DNA of 64,000 bases from an uncultured Mucilaginibacter sp. (GTDB lineage Bacteria; Bacteroidota; Bacteroidia; Sphingobacteriales; Sphingobacteriaceae), in NCBI RefSeq assembly GCF_903893715.1, contig NZ_CAITNG010000139.1, forward strand, positions 79,985-143,984, read 5' to 3'. Made by a program: the position numbers and the translations under genes. The notes beneath the pieces are model-generated. The model was not told the origin of the DNA, made no database searches, and saw only the letters and a list, made by a program, of their open reading frames with translations. Shown here one piece after another: positions 41,015 to 51,687 of this stretch (its first letter is position 1; each line of letters starts with the position of its first letter).

Positions 41015-42611
41015 AAGTCTTCAGCACTTTTACGTTGGGTAATTCGGCACCGTCTGCCGTCATGATATCTTTATCCAACATCACAAAGTCGGCGTATTTG
41101 CCGGGCTCAATGCTGCCTTTTTCTTTTTCTTCAAAATTGGCTTTGGCGGCCCAGATGGTCATACCCATTAAAGCCTGCTTGCGGCTCAGCGCGTTCTCCA
41201 TCTGGAAACCATCGTCGGGTTTGCCTTTCAGGTTTTTACGCACTACTGCCGCATAAAACGTGTACATAGGGTTTATATTTTCGACAGGGAAATCGGTACC
41301 CAAGGGCAGCCAGCCGTTTTGTTGCAGTAGTTGCTGATAAGCATAACCCGATTTCAAACGTTCTTTCCCTAAACGGTCAACAGCCCAAAACATGTCGGAT
41401 GTGGCGTGGGTAGGTTGCACCGAAGGGATGATATTATAATCGCCGAAGAGGTGTACATCTTCCGGCGCTACAATTTGTGAGTGCTCAATGCGCCAGCGCT
41501 GGTCGTTTTTTCCTTTTAATACTTTGGCGTAAATTTTCAGTATCACACGGTTGGCCGAATCGCCGATGGCATGGGTACACATCTGGAAGCCTTTGGAGGC
41601 CACCAACATCGCCACGGCTTCATAATGCGCCGGGGTATTTAACAAAAAGCCGTTCCAGCCTTTTTTATCGGCATAAGGTTTCAGCAAGCAAGCCCCGCGC
41701 GAGCCGAGTGCCCCATCAGCATACACCTTAAACGAGCGCACATCAAGGCGTGGTGTTTTTATAGCACCGCGCTTAAAAAGGTAAGTAAAGTTTTCGGGCT
41801 TGTCGGACAACATGACGTACATCCGCATTTTTAGATTGCCGCTGTTCTGCAGTTCACGAATGGTGCCTATCATAGGATAATCCAAACCACAGTCCTCAAC
41901 CGTAGTTAAACCTACGCCGAAGCACCTGGCTTGCGCATCCATAAAAGCGGCTTTGGTTTGCTCGTAGTCTTCGGGGGGTATTTTGTGCTCCACCAACTTC
42001 ATCGCGTTATCAACAAGTATACCGGTCAGTTTACCGTTAATTGTTTCTATTTGCCCTCCGGGGATGGTTTGGCCTGGTTTAATGCCAGCTATATTGAGCG
42101 CGGCCTGGTTTACTATAAATGCGTGACCATCCACACGCTCCAAAACAACCGGCCTGCCGGGGAACAATGAATCTAACTTTGATTTATTGGGGAACTGCTT
42201 TACTTTCCAGCGGTTTTGGTCCCATCCACGACCCATCAGCCAACCATCGGGGTTGGTTTTGGAAAAAGATAGTACCGAGTCGACGATTTGCCCCCAGCTT
42301 TGCATCCCGGTGAGGTCGACCTGGTGCAACGATTCGCCATAGGCATAAAAATGCGCATGCGCGTCGATAAAACCCGGATAAACGGCTTTTCCTTCGGCAT
42401 CTACCACCTCTTTGGCATTGTACACGCCGGTCAGGCTATCTGTACTGCCCACGGCTATAATTTTGCCGCCCTTTACGGCGAAAGCTTCGGCCTGCCTAAA
42501 ATTACCATCGACGGTATAAACCTTAGCGTTTTTTATAAGGAGATCGGCGTTGTAATCTTTTTGCTTACAGGCTACGCATAATAACAGCAGGGCGGGCAGC
42601 AGTTTTTTCAT
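40980..42611 (-). CDS. Amidohydrolase family protein (YtcJ-like)
   Basis: Lipoprotein leader; YPGFIDAHAHFYAYGESL, GRGWDQNRW, HAIGDSANR, GTDFPVENINPM. Confidence 0.94.
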   Translation of the reverse strand: MKKLLPALLLLCVACKQKDYNADLLIKNAKVYTVDGNFRQAEAFAVKGGKIIAVGSTDSLTGVYNAKEVVDAEGKAVYPGFIDAHAHFYAYGESLHQVDLTGMQSWGQIVDSVLSFSKTNPDGWLMGRGWDQNRWKVKQFPNKSKLDSLFPGRPVVLERVDGHAFIVNQAALNIAGIKPGQTIPGGQIETINGKLTGILVDNAMKLVEHKIPPEDYEQTKAAFMDAQARCFGVGLTTVEDCGLDYPMIGTIRELQNSGNLKMRMYVMLSDKPENFTYLFKRGAIKTPRLDVRSFKVYADGALGSRGACLLKPYADKKGWNGFLLNTPAHYEAVAMLVASKGFQMCTHAIGDSANRVILKIYAKVLKGKNDQRWRIEHSQIVAPEDVHLFGDYNIIPSVQPTHATSDMFWAVDRLGKERLKSGYAYQQLLQQNGWLPLGTDFPVENINPMYTFYAAVVRKNLKGKPDDGFQMENALSRKQALMGMTIWAAKANFEEKEKGSIEPGKYADFVMLDKDIMTADGAELPNVKVLKTYVNGEKVYEKK

Positions 42612-42745
42612 AAATTGATAACAGTAAAAATATAAAAGCGTTTGATAAATGTTGATGCGCCGATAAGCTTACACCTAAAAGGTAAAGTTATGGCATCATT
42701 TTTCTAATTTAGCAACGAAATTGAAATTGAAGGGAATTATTTTAC

Positions 42746-44596
42746 ATGTCTGATATTATACAGCTTTTACCTGATGCCGTTGCCAACCAGATTGCCGCCG
42801 GCGAAGTGGTGCAAAGGCCTGCATCGGCTGTAAAAGAACTGGTGGAAAACGCGATTGACGCGGGTGCCGATAAGATACAACTGATACTGAAGGATGCCGG
42901 GAAAGCGCTGATACAGGTGATAGACAACGGCTGTGGTATGAGCCTGACCGATGCCCGAATGAGCTTTGAGCGCCACGCTACATCAAAAATAAGAAAAGCC
43001 GAAGACTTGTTTGCTATCCGCACCATGGGTTTCAGGGGCGAGGCAATGGCTTCGATAGCGGCTATAGCGCAGGTAGAACTGAAAACCCGCCGCGTGGAAG
43101 ACGAGTTGGGTACGGTAATAGATATTGAAGGCTCGGAAGTGATTCGGCAGGAAGCCTGCCAAACCAATGCCGGTACATCAGTCAGTGTTAAAAATCTGTT
43201 TTATAATACCCCGGCACGCCGCAATTTTTTAAAGGGAAATTCGGTGGAGACGCGGCATATTATCGATGAGTTTCAGCGCGTGGCGCTGGCCAACCCGCAG
43301 ATATTTTTTACCATGCACCATGATGGGCAGGAGGTTTACCATTTGCCTGCCACCTCGCTCAAACAACGCATTGTACATTTGCTGGGCAACCAATACAACC
43401 AAAGGCTGGTACCGGTTGAAGAAGATACTACCATTATTAAACTGCGCGGTTTTGTGGGCAAGCCCGAATTTGCAAGGCGTACCCGCGGCGAGCAGTTCTT
43501 TTTTGTGAACAACCGCTACATACGCGATGCTTATTTGAACCATGCGGTGATGACGGCCTTTGAGGAACTGTTGCCTGATGACAGTTACCCGCTATATGTA
43601 CTGTTCATCGAGATCGACCCGGCGAAAATTGATATCAACGTACATCCTACCAAAACAGAAATAAAATACCAGGATGAAAAGGCGCTATATGCCATCATCC
43701 GCTCGGCGGTAAAACGCTCGCTGGGCAGGTACAACATTACACCCACCATTGATTTTGACCAGGAGAACAGCATTGAGCACCTCATTACGCAGAAGCCGTT
43801 TGACGAAATCATACAGCCGAGTATACGGTTCAACGCAGATTTTAACCCTTTTGCACCTGAGGCTAAAGCAGAACGGCAAAGCACTTCGCATGGCGATTAC
43901 CAGCGCAACCCTATCCCACAAAACTGGGACACGCTTTACGAAATCAGCAAAAAAGACGGCGCGGAACAGCAGCAAATGGATGTGCACAACAAAGCCATCA
44001 AGGTTGATGATGAGCAGGTGGTACAACCCGGTGAGAGGCAACTGTTCCAGGTGCATAACCGTTTTATCTTATCGCAAATAAAATCGGGCATGATGCTCAT
44101 TAACCAACAGGCCGCACACGAACGGGTATTGTACGAGCGCTTTTTGCAACAGCTCGACAGCCATTCGGGCGTAAGCCAGCAAACCTTGTTCCCGCAAAGC
44201 GTTACGCTTAACGCCGCCGATTATGAATTGCTGCGTGAGTTGCTCAACGATATACGCGCTTTGGGTTTCGACATCCGTGAGTTTGGCAAAAACACCGTGG
44301 TAGTTGAAGGGATCCCCGCCGAACTACCCAATGCCAACGAGCACGAACTGCTGGAACATTTATTGGAGGGTGTTAAAAACAATCAATCGGCTTTAAAGTT
44401 GGATAAACGGGATAACCTGGCACGGTCGCTGGCGCGTAACGCCGCCATTAAAGCGGGCACCAAGCTTTCGCTGGATGAGATGAATTTACTGGTCGATCAG
44501 CTTTTTGCCTGCCAAATGCCCAACATCTCGCTAAGCGGAAAACCCGTAATTATTACATTCACATTAAACGAGCTTTTGGAAAAGTTTGATAAATAA
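42746..44596 (+). CDS. mutL: DNA mismatch repair endonuclease MutL
   Basis: LLPDAVANQIAAGEVVQRPASAVKELVENAIDAGA; GFRGEAMASIAAIAQVEL. Confidence 0.98.
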   Translation: MSDIIQLLPDAVANQIAAGEVVQRPASAVKELVENAIDAGADKIQLILKDAGKALIQVIDNGCGMSLTDARMSFERHATSKIRKAEDLFAIRTMGFRGEAMASIAAIAQVELKTRRVEDELGTVIDIEGSEVIRQEACQTNAGTSVSVKNLFYNTPARRNFLKGNSVETRHIIDEFQRVALANPQIFFTMHHDGQEVYHLPATSLKQRIVHLLGNQYNQRLVPVEEDTTIIKLRGFVGKPEFARRTRGEQFFFVNNRYIRDAYLNHAVMTAFEELLPDDSYPLYVLFIEIDPAKIDINVHPTKTEIKYQDEKALYAIIRSAVKRSLGRYNITPTIDFDQENSIEHLITQKPFDEIIQPSIRFNADFNPFAPEAKAERQSTSHGDYQRNPIPQNWDTLYEISKKDGAEQQQMDVHNKAIKVDDEQVVQPGERQLFQVHNRFILSQIKSGMMLINQQAAHERVLYERFLQQLDSHSGVSQQTLFPQSVTLNAADYELLRELLNDIRALGFDIREFGKNTVVVEGIPAELPNANEHELLEHLLEGVKNNQSALKLDKRDNLARSLARNAAIKAGTKLSLDEMNLLVDQLFACQMPNISLSGKPVIITFTLNELLEKFDK

Positions 44597-44611
44597 TACG
44601 AATTTAGCTTT

Positions 44612-45328
44612 ATGAACTACTACAGGCAATCGCCCTTTGCTAATTTAACACCGGTTGTAAAAAACCTGATTATTATTAATGTGCTGTTTTTTATTGCAAC
44701 CTGGGTTTTGGAACACTATGGTATCGACCTTACCTCATTATTTTCGGCCTTTTATTTCGATTCGCCGCTGTTTAAACCATGGCAAATTATTACCTATATG
44801 TTTATGCACGCCGGTTTTTGGCATATTTTTATGAATATGTTTGTGCTGTTTATGTTTGGGCCAACACTGGAATATACACTCGGGTCAAAACGCTTTTTAA
44901 ACTATTATTTTATAACCGGCATTGGCGCGTTAGCTATGCAGATGCTGGTGCAAACCATCGAGGTTTACCATATCACCGGCTCGTTTACCATCGCCAACCA
45001 CGACCTAAGCTTGTTTCAAACATCGCCATCGTTCGAAAAGCTCGACGATATTTACCGTGGTGCTATTTTAGGGGCTTCGGGTGCTATATTTGGTGTTTTG
45101 GTAGGTTTTGCCGTTCTTTTTCCGAATGTAGAACTGCGTATTTACGGGGTAATACCCATTAAAGCAAAGTATGCCGTAATAGGCTATGTGGTGTGGGAGC
45201 TTTTTTCGGGGGTAAGCCAGTTTGCCGGCGATTCTGTTGCGCACTTCGCGCATTTGGGCGGTGCATTGGTCGGTTTTATTTTGTTAAAAATATGGGGTTA
45301 TGGCAGCCAAGACAATTTTTATAGTTGA
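44612..45328 (+). CDS. Rhomboid family intramembrane serine protease
   Basis: FMHAGFWHIFMNMFVLFMFG, GASGAIFGVLVGF, HFAHLGGALVGF. Confidence 0.94.
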   Translation: MNYYRQSPFANLTPVVKNLIIINVLFFIATWVLEHYGIDLTSLFSAFYFDSPLFKPWQIITYMFMHAGFWHIFMNMFVLFMFGPTLEYTLGSKRFLNYYFITGIGALAMQMLVQTIEVYHITGSFTIANHDLSLFQTSPSFEKLDDIYRGAILGASGAIFGVLVGFAVLFPNVELRIYGVIPIKAKYAVIGYVVWELFSGVSQFAGDSVAHFAHLGGALVGFILLKIWGYGSQDNFYS

Positions 45329-45368
45329 TTTTAGTTAAGATAAAATATCGGATATTTATAAGTGAACT

Positions 45369-46223
45369 ATGTGGGAAGAAATACGCTATAAAGTTTTACA
45401 CTCGGGAAGCAAGCTGAATTTGCTGATTGGGATAAATGTTGCCGTATTTTTGGCTTTGGGTATCATTGGCGTAATCGAAGCCTTATCGACCAGCAGGAAC
45501 GTCTTAGGCGACACTATCTATCATTACCTCGCGCTGCCATCGAATATCCCTACCCTGCTCACCCATTTTTGGACACCTATTACTTATATGTTTATGCACG
45601 ATGGCATTTGGCACATTGTGATGAACATGATTTGGTTTTACTGGATGGGTTCGATATTTGAAGAATACCTGGGTGCCCAAAAGCTGCTAGCCTTGTATCT
45701 GCTTGGCGGACTTGCCGGGGCTTTCTTTTTTGTGTTGGGCTATAATGTTTTCCCGCTGTTTGCTTCGGTACGGGTTGCCGGAACTGTAGTCGGTGCTTCG
45801 GCTGCTATTATGGCCATCATCGTGGGTACGGCAACACTACTACCCGACTATACCATCTTTTTTATGTTTATAGGGCCGGTAAGATTAAAATGGCTCGCTG
45901 CAATTTTTGTTGTTATCGACCTGCTCAGTTTGGCAAGTTCGAACGCCGGTGGTGAGCTTTCACACTTGGGCGGGGCTTTAATGGGCTTTATCTATATCAA
46001 ACAATTGCAAAAAGGTAACGATATGGGCGCGTCCATCGGTAAACTGTTTAAACCCAAGCCAAATTTGACAGTTGCGTCCAAAAATTTAAAAAACACGACC
46101 ACTAAACCGCGACAAGACGAAATAGACCGTATATTAGATAAAATTTCCAATTCGGGTTATGATAGCCTGAGCAAACAGGAAAAAGAGACCCTATTTAGAG
46201 CCAGCGCTGATGATAAGAGCTAA
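45369..46223 (+). CDS. Rhomboid family protein (second copy)
   Basis: FMHDGIWHIVMNMIWFYWMG, GASAAIMAIIVG, LSHLGGALMGF. Confidence 0.9.
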   Translation: MWEEIRYKVLHSGSKLNLLIGINVAVFLALGIIGVIEALSTSRNVLGDTIYHYLALPSNIPTLLTHFWTPITYMFMHDGIWHIVMNMIWFYWMGSIFEEYLGAQKLLALYLLGGLAGAFFFVLGYNVFPLFASVRVAGTVVGASAAIMAIIVGTATLLPDYTIFFMFIGPVRLKWLAAIFVVIDLLSLASSNAGGELSHLGGALMGFIYIKQLQKGNDMGASIGKLFKPKPNLTVASKNLKNTTTKPRQDEIDRILDKISNSGYDSLSKQEKETLFRASADDKS

Positions 46224-47328
46224 CCACAAGCTTTCTTTTTTTGATAAACTGGTTTTATATACTAATTATCTATTTGTTTTAGCGCTCCTCATCAGTTATT
46301 TAGCACCCGTAACCGACCCTAAAAACTTTTGGCCCGTGGCTTTTTTTGGATTGGGGTACCCGGTGTTGCTGTTTATGAACGCGCTTTTTATAGTTTATTG
46401 GCTGTTCAGAGTAAAGCTGTATGTACTGGTGTCGGTTATCGGTATATTGATTGGCTGGAAGGTATTGAACAACAATATCGGTTTCCATCGGTCGGTATTT
46501 GACGGCCCGAAAGCAGATACGAGCGATATCAGGATGATGGCCTACAACGTGCATGCGTTCTATAGCTTCGATTTTACCAAAGAGGTGCCCACCAAGCACC
46601 AGATATTTAAAATAATTGAGGACGAAAAACCGGACATCATCAATTTCGAAGAGTTTTATTCCCGTTCAAAAGGGGCATTTGACATTGTCGACTCGATAAA
46701 AACGCTGCTTAAATCAAATCAATATTATTTTGAAGCTTTTGATAAGAACAAGGACGATATGCAGGGTTTGGCTATATTTTCGAAGTTCCCGGTGATCAAT
46801 CATGGAATGATCAGGCTGAACAACGACAATAGCGACAACCAATGTATTTATGCTGATCTGCAAACTAAAACCAAAACCATCAGGGTGTATTGCGTGCACC
46901 TGCAATCGATACATTTTGAATCGCAGGATTATGTGTACCTCGACAGTGTGGCACACGAGGGCAAACCAAACCTGCACAATTCAAAACGTTTGGGCAGCAA
47001 GTTAAAGTTGGCGTTCATCAAGCGCAGCGAGCAGGTACATTTAATCAAACAGCACATGGCACAGTGCCCCTACCCATACATTGTGGCCGGCGACTTTAAC
47101 GATACGCCAACATCGTACGCAGTAAATGAAATGGCAAGCGGTTTAAAAAACACCTTTTACGAAAAAGGCAGCGGCCTTGCCCGTACCTATAACGGCGATT
47201 TCCCAAACTTTCAGATTGATTATATCATGGCCAGTCAACAGTTTAACGTGGTTAACTATGAGGTAATAGAGAATAAAGGGAAACTATCTGACCATTACGC
47301 TGTAAGGAGTGATTTGCAATTGAAGTAA
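46210..47328 (+). CDS. Endonuclease/exonuclease/phosphatase family membrane protein
   Basis: MMAYNVHAFY, INFEEFYS, VAGDFNDTPTSYA, IDYIMAS, LSDHYAV. Confidence 0.93.
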   Translation: MIRANHKLSFFDKLVLYTNYLFVLALLISYLAPVTDPKNFWPVAFFGLGYPVLLFMNALFIVYWLFRVKLYVLVSVIGILIGWKVLNNNIGFHRSVFDGPKADTSDIRMMAYNVHAFYSFDFTKEVPTKHQIFKIIEDEKPDIINFEEFYSRSKGAFDIVDSIKTLLKSNQYYFEAFDKNKDDMQGLAIFSKFPVINHGMIRLNNDNSDNQCIYADLQTKTKTIRVYCVHLQSIHFESQDYVYLDSVAHEGKPNLHNSKRLGSKLKLAFIKRSEQVHLIKQHMAQCPYPYIVAGDFNDTPTSYAVNEMASGLKNTFYEKGSGLARTYNGDFPNFQIDYIMASQQFNVVNYEVIENKGKLSDHYAVRSDLQLK

Positions 47329-47442
47329 TGCAAGTCGTTAGGTCATTAATCATTGGGTCATTTTTTTGATGCGGTAATTGCAACAAATTGTTAAAATAAT
47401 GCTAAAAAGCACTACGCTAATTAACAGCTTGCGTAAAATATG

Positions 47443-47450
47443 TAAGTTTG
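47443..47450 (+). promoter_or_regulatory. -7 box TAAGTTTG 4 nt before cysS ATG
   Basis: Perfect TAnnTTTG. Confidence 0.5.
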
Positions 47451-47454
47451 CCGC

Positions 47455-48915
47455 ATGAAACAAAATTTGTTTGTTTACAATACCTTATCACGCACAAAAG
47501 AAGAATTTAAAGCACTGAACCCGCCGCATGTGGGTATGTATGTTTGCGGGCCAACCGTTTACAGCGACGCGCATCTGGGCAATTGCCGCACTTATATCTC
47601 ATTCGACCTGATATTCCGTTACCTCACTTTGCTGGGTTATAAAGTACGTTATGTACGCAATATTACCGATGCGGGCCACCTGGAAGGCGATGCTGATGAG
47701 GGCGAAGATAAAATATCAAAAAAAGCAAAGATTGCCCAACTGGAGCCGATGGAAATTGTACAGAAGTACACCGTGGGCTTTAGGGATGTGATGCGGATAT
47801 TGAATACCCTGCCGCCAAGTATAGAACCTACAGCCACAGGGCACATTATTGAGCAGATAGAATTGGTGAAAGAAATATTGGCTAAAGGCTATGCTTACGA
47901 AGTAGAGGGTTCTGTTTATTTTGATGTTGAAAAATACAATAAAACGCAGGATTACGGCATACTGAACGGCCGCCATTTGGAAGACCTGTTGAACAATACC
48001 CGCAACCTGGGCGGCCAGGATGAAAAACATGGCAAGCTCGACTTCGCGCTGTGGATAAAGGCCAAGCCAGAGCACCTGATGAAGTGGCCATCGCCATGGG
48101 GATTAGGTTTCCCGGGATGGCATTTGGAGTGCTCGGCCATGAGTAATAAGTACCTGGGCGAACAGTTTGATATACACGGCGGCGGGATAGACCTGATGCC
48201 GACTCACCATACCAACGAGATAGCTCAAAACGTAGCCAGCTGCGGTAAAAACCCGGCCACCTACTGGATGCACACCAATATGCTGACGGTTAACGGTACC
48301 AAGATGTCGAAATCGTTAGGGAACAGCTTTTTGCCGGAAGAATTGTTTACCGGCAACAATTCGATACTGAACAAGGCCTATAGCCCGATGACGGTACGCT
48401 TTTTTATGCTGCAAACACATTACCGTAGCACGCTTGATTTTTCGAACGACGCGATGGAAGCATCAGAAAAAGGTTTCCGCAGGCTGATGACCGCGTTTGA
48501 ACTGTTGGACGGGTTAAAGGCCTCTGCCACAAGCGAAGTTGACATTGCGTTGTTGCAAAACCGTTGTTACGAAGCCATGAACGATGATTTTAACAGCCCG
48601 GTATTAATTGCCGAAATGTTTGAAGCATCGCGTATCATCAACTCGGTGAACGATGGGAAGACCAGAATAGACGAGGCTAACCTTTCCCTGTTAAAGGAAA
48701 CGATGCACACGTTTATTATTGATGTGTTGGGGTTAAAAGACGAAAAAGCTGCCAACGATGAATTGCCGAAGGTGATGGACTTTATCATCAACCTGCGCAG
48801 CGAGGCCAAGACAAACCGCGACTATGCCACATCCGACAAGATAAGGATCGGGTTGCAGGAGATCGGCTTCCAGTTAAAAGACAGTAAAGAAGGCACCACA
48901 TGGAACAAAGCTTAA
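47455..48915 (+). CDS. cysS: Cysteinyl-tRNA synthetase
   Basis: [42 protein letters not shown]. Confidence 0.98.
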   Translation: MKQNLFVYNTLSRTKEEFKALNPPHVGMYVCGPTVYSDAHLGNCRTYISFDLIFRYLTLLGYKVRYVRNITDAGHLEGDADEGEDKISKKAKIAQLEPMEIVQKYTVGFRDVMRILNTLPPSIEPTATGHIIEQIELVKEILAKGYAYEVEGSVYFDVEKYNKTQDYGILNGRHLEDLLNNTRNLGGQDEKHGKLDFALWIKAKPEHLMKWPSPWGLGFPGWHLECSAMSNKYLGEQFDIHGGGIDLMPTHHTNEIAQNVASCGKNPATYWMHTNMLTVNGTKMSKSLGNSFLPEELFTGNNSILNKAYSPMTVRFFMLQTHYRSTLDFSNDAMEASEKGFRRLMTAFELLDGLKASATSEVDIALLQNRCYEAMNDDFNSPVLIAEMFEASRIINSVNDGKTRIDEANLSLLKETMHTFIIDVLGLKDEKAANDELPKVMDFIINLRSEAKTNRDYATSDKIRIGLQEIGFQLKDSKEGTTWNKA

Positions 48916-48951
48916 TGTAAAGCGTTTGTTGTAAATATTAAAATAGAACCT

Positions 48952-49812
48952 ATGAAAAAGACCGTTACAAGTATCCTGTTTTTAGTTTTTTGCGCATCGA
49001 TAGTTTTGGCCCAAAAGGCCCAGGTACAAACCGTGGTTGATGCCGAAACGGCGTTTAACAAAGCGGTCGCTAAAAAAGGGATTAAAGATGGCTTTTTGTC
49101 GGTAATTGATGATGAGGCCGTTGTTTTCAGGCCGAACGCGGTAAGCGCGAAAGATTTTTATCTGCATATTGAAAAACAGCCGGGCAATTTAAGCTGGGAG
49201 CCAAAATTCGGCCGTATATCGGCCAATGGCGATTTGGCCTTTACCGCCGGCCCGTACGTATACCAAAACGGTTTGAACGATACCGATAAAGTGTTTGGCC
49301 ATTATGTTTCGGTATGGCGCAGGGATGTGAACAATAATTTGAAACTATTGATAGACCTTGGTATACAGCACCCGGAATCGGAAGTGAACGAAATCCTTGA
49401 TTTGAAAGACCCTGAAGGCAAAGTATTGCCCCCAAGCAACGACCTGTTTGCAGGCAAAAAGCTGATACTGGCCAACGATGACGTATTTAACCACTCGCTT
49501 ACCATTTCGACATTGGCGAGCTATAAGGAATTTTTAAGCCCCGAAGCGCATTATTATTTCCCTGGTTTTGAGCCTTTGATCGGTACGGACAGGATCATGA
49601 AGTTCATTAACAACGAGGCCATCACCATTACAGCCAAAACAAGCAGCGCCGGGCGTTCGGGCAGTAACGACCTGGCGTATAGCTATGGTACCGCTACTAT
49701 TACCAAAGGTGCGCAAACCAGCGAGTACAACTATGTAAGGATATGGGAACTGGATGCAGTATCCCACAAATGGAATATTTTGCTGGAGGTGTTTTCGGCG
49801 GTAGAGAAGTAA
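48952..49812 (+). CDS. Secreted protein with NTF2/SnoaL-like domains, unknown function
   Basis: Signal peptide; two NTF2-like half sequences. Confidence 0.6.
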   Translation: MKKTVTSILFLVFCASIVLAQKAQVQTVVDAETAFNKAVAKKGIKDGFLSVIDDEAVVFRPNAVSAKDFYLHIEKQPGNLSWEPKFGRISANGDLAFTAGPYVYQNGLNDTDKVFGHYVSVWRRDVNNNLKLLIDLGIQHPESEVNEILDLKDPEGKVLPPSNDLFAGKKLILANDDVFNHSLTISTLASYKEFLSPEAHYYFPGFEPLIGTDRIMKFINNEAITITAKTSSAGRSGSNDLAYSYGTATITKGAQTSEYNYVRIWELDAVSHKWNILLEVFSAVEK

Positions 49813-49824
49813 CTACTTACTTCT
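49805..49824. terminator. Hairpin spanning both stop codons of convergent genes
   Basis: AGAAGTAA-ctac-TTACTTCT perfect 8-bp inverted repeat. Confidence 0.4.
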
Positions 49825-50299
49825 TCATTTCCTCTTTAATGGCTTGCAACAACTCGTTGGCCCTTTGCGAACCGATGATGTAAACCAGTCCGTCGCGGTC
49901 GGTTAAGTGGATGGCATCATTACCTGAAGTAAAAAAGCGGATAGTGCCTCTTTTGTGCAGGTTATACACCGGATTGTTAAAAAAGTACCGGCTATAGCGG
50001 CCTTTTTCAACTTTTACAATACCGTTAAGGTCTATTTTAACCAAACGGGTTGTCCACAGCCCATCCAACAAGATGCTTTTGTTAACCACCTGCGTACGGA
50101 AGTGTAGCATAAAGCCCAATATGGCCGATATGATGAGGATACCAAAGCCTACTACCAGCAGCAAATCGCTGTTGCGTTCGCGCTCATCGGTAAAAAAGTA
50201 GATGGCAAAACAAAAAATAGCCAACATCAGGCGGATGGTAATGGGTATCCATTCGCGGCCGAGGTATTGTTTTTCCAAAAAGGGCTGGTTCTCGCTCAT
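49817..50299 (-). CDS. Membrane protein, PH-domain-like
   Basis: 160 aa, two TM segments followed by beta-rich domain. Confidence 0.5.
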   Translation of the reverse strand: MSENQPFLEKQYLGREWIPITIRLMLAIFCFAIYFFTDERERNSDLLLVVGFGILIISAILGFMLHFRTQVVNKSILLDGLWTTRLVKIDLNGIVKVEKGRYSRYFFNNPVYNLHKRGTIRFFTSGNDAIHLTDRDGLVYIIGSQRANELLQAIKEEMKK

Positions 50300-50303
50300 G
50301 AGT

Positions 50304-51641
50304 TCAAATATACAGTTCGAAGATAATAACTTTTTTGGTGAGTGTAGTTACTTTATACCGATCGTCGGGGCGCAAGCCGCAAACCCATATAATTTCATTA
50401 TTACCATTCACTAAAACCGGCACTTTGTTTTTTTGGGTCAGCGGTAGTTTTTCGTTGATAAAAAAATCGCTCAATTTCTTTTTTCCTTTCATCCCCAACG
50501 GATAGAAATGATCGCCCTCCTGCCAGCTGCGCAATGTTAAAGGATAAACCAGTTTAGTGCTATCGGCCGAAAAAGCCATTAGATTGCCTTTTACAATCAG
50601 TGCAGAGTCATCATGCAACATTGTTAAGGTATAATCGCCAAATTCAACTTCTTGCGTGTCTTGCTGTATCAATACCTGTCCCGGCGACTCGCTTTTGCTT
50701 TTGGTGATGATCAATTGATCCCTATCTAACAAAAGCGCATAACCCGGCGATTCAAAAGTACGGCCGGAATGCTTGTCGAGGGAAAGGATGATGTCATTGA
50801 TTGTTGTTTGATTAAAGCCATAAGGGCTCAACAAGCCATAAAGCAACAACTTTTTTGGTTCGAGGGTTTTGACTTTAGCGATATCGATGTGGATACCGCC
50901 CACGTTTTCGATTAACAGTTCTTTTCTCAGTCGTTGCAGTCTATCGTCCAATAAAGCTTCCAATTCGCGAAAACGCTCCATATTGGCATCAAAGGTTTGC
51001 TCCAAATTGGGGTTAAGCTCCTTTAGTTTGGGGATAACCTCGAGCCGGATTTTGTTGCGGGCATATTTTGATGAAGCGTTGGAACTGTCCTCGACATATT
51101 TTAATTTCTCTTCGGTAACTATTTTATCGATTTCATCGCGGTTTAGAAACAAAAGAGGTCGAACGATCATCCCATTTTGTGGCAAGATACCGTGCAAGCC
51201 GGCAATACCGGTGCCGCGGGTAAGGTTGAGCAATATCGTCTCTACCGAATCGTTTTGATGGTGCGCGGTTACGATTTTGGTGTAATTAAACGAGGCGCGA
51301 ATTTCTTCGAACCACTGGTAGCGTAGTTCGCGGGCCGCCATTTGTATGGAGATATGTTTTTGGGCGGCGTAGCTTTGGGTATCGAAGTTTACCGTATAAA
51401 AGGTCACGTCGAGCTGCTGTGCAAGGTTTTCGGTAAATTGTTGTTCATCATCGGCCTCGGTACCGCGTAGTTGAAAATTGCAATGGGCTATGCCAAAGGT
51501 ATAACCTGCCTGCTTTAGCAACATGGCCAGCAACACAGAGTCGCGGCCACCGCTAACCGCCGCAAGCAAGGTATCGGCAGGGGTAAAAAGCCGGTTTTTT
51601 TCGATAAAATGAACGAAACTTTGGACGGGAAGCATCATCAA
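50304..51641 (-). CDS. tilS: tRNA(Ile)-lysidine synthetase
   Basis: AAVSGGRDSVLLAMLL P-loop; IVTAHHQNDSVETILLNLTRGTG. Confidence 0.96.
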   Translation of the reverse strand: MMMLPVQSFVHFIEKNRLFTPADTLLAAVSGGRDSVLLAMLLKQAGYTFGIAHCNFQLRGTEADDEQQFTENLAQQLDVTFYTVNFDTQSYAAQKHISIQMAARELRYQWFEEIRASFNYTKIVTAHHQNDSVETILLNLTRGTGIAGLHGILPQNGMIVRPLLFLNRDEIDKIVTEEKLKYVEDSSNASSKYARNKIRLEVIPKLKELNPNLEQTFDANMERFRELEALLDDRLQRLRKELLIENVGGIHIDIAKVKTLEPKKLLLYGLLSPYGFNQTTINDIILSLDKHSGRTFESPGYALLLDRDQLIITKSKSESPGQVLIQQDTQEVEFGDYTLTMLHDDSALIVKGNLMAFSADSTKLVYPLTLRSWQEGDHFYPLGMKGKKKLSDFFINEKLPLTQKNKVPVLVNGNNEIIWVCGLRPDDRYKVTTLTKKVIIFELYI

Positions 51642-51674
51642 AAATATTTAATTTAATTACCCCAACCAAAAAAC

Positions 51675-51682
51675 TAATTTTG
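51675..51682 (+). promoter_or_regulatory. -7 box TAATTTTG 5 nt before GTG start of the OstA-like gene
   Basis: Perfect TAnnTTTG. Confidence 0.5.
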
Positions 51683-51687
51683 CAAGC

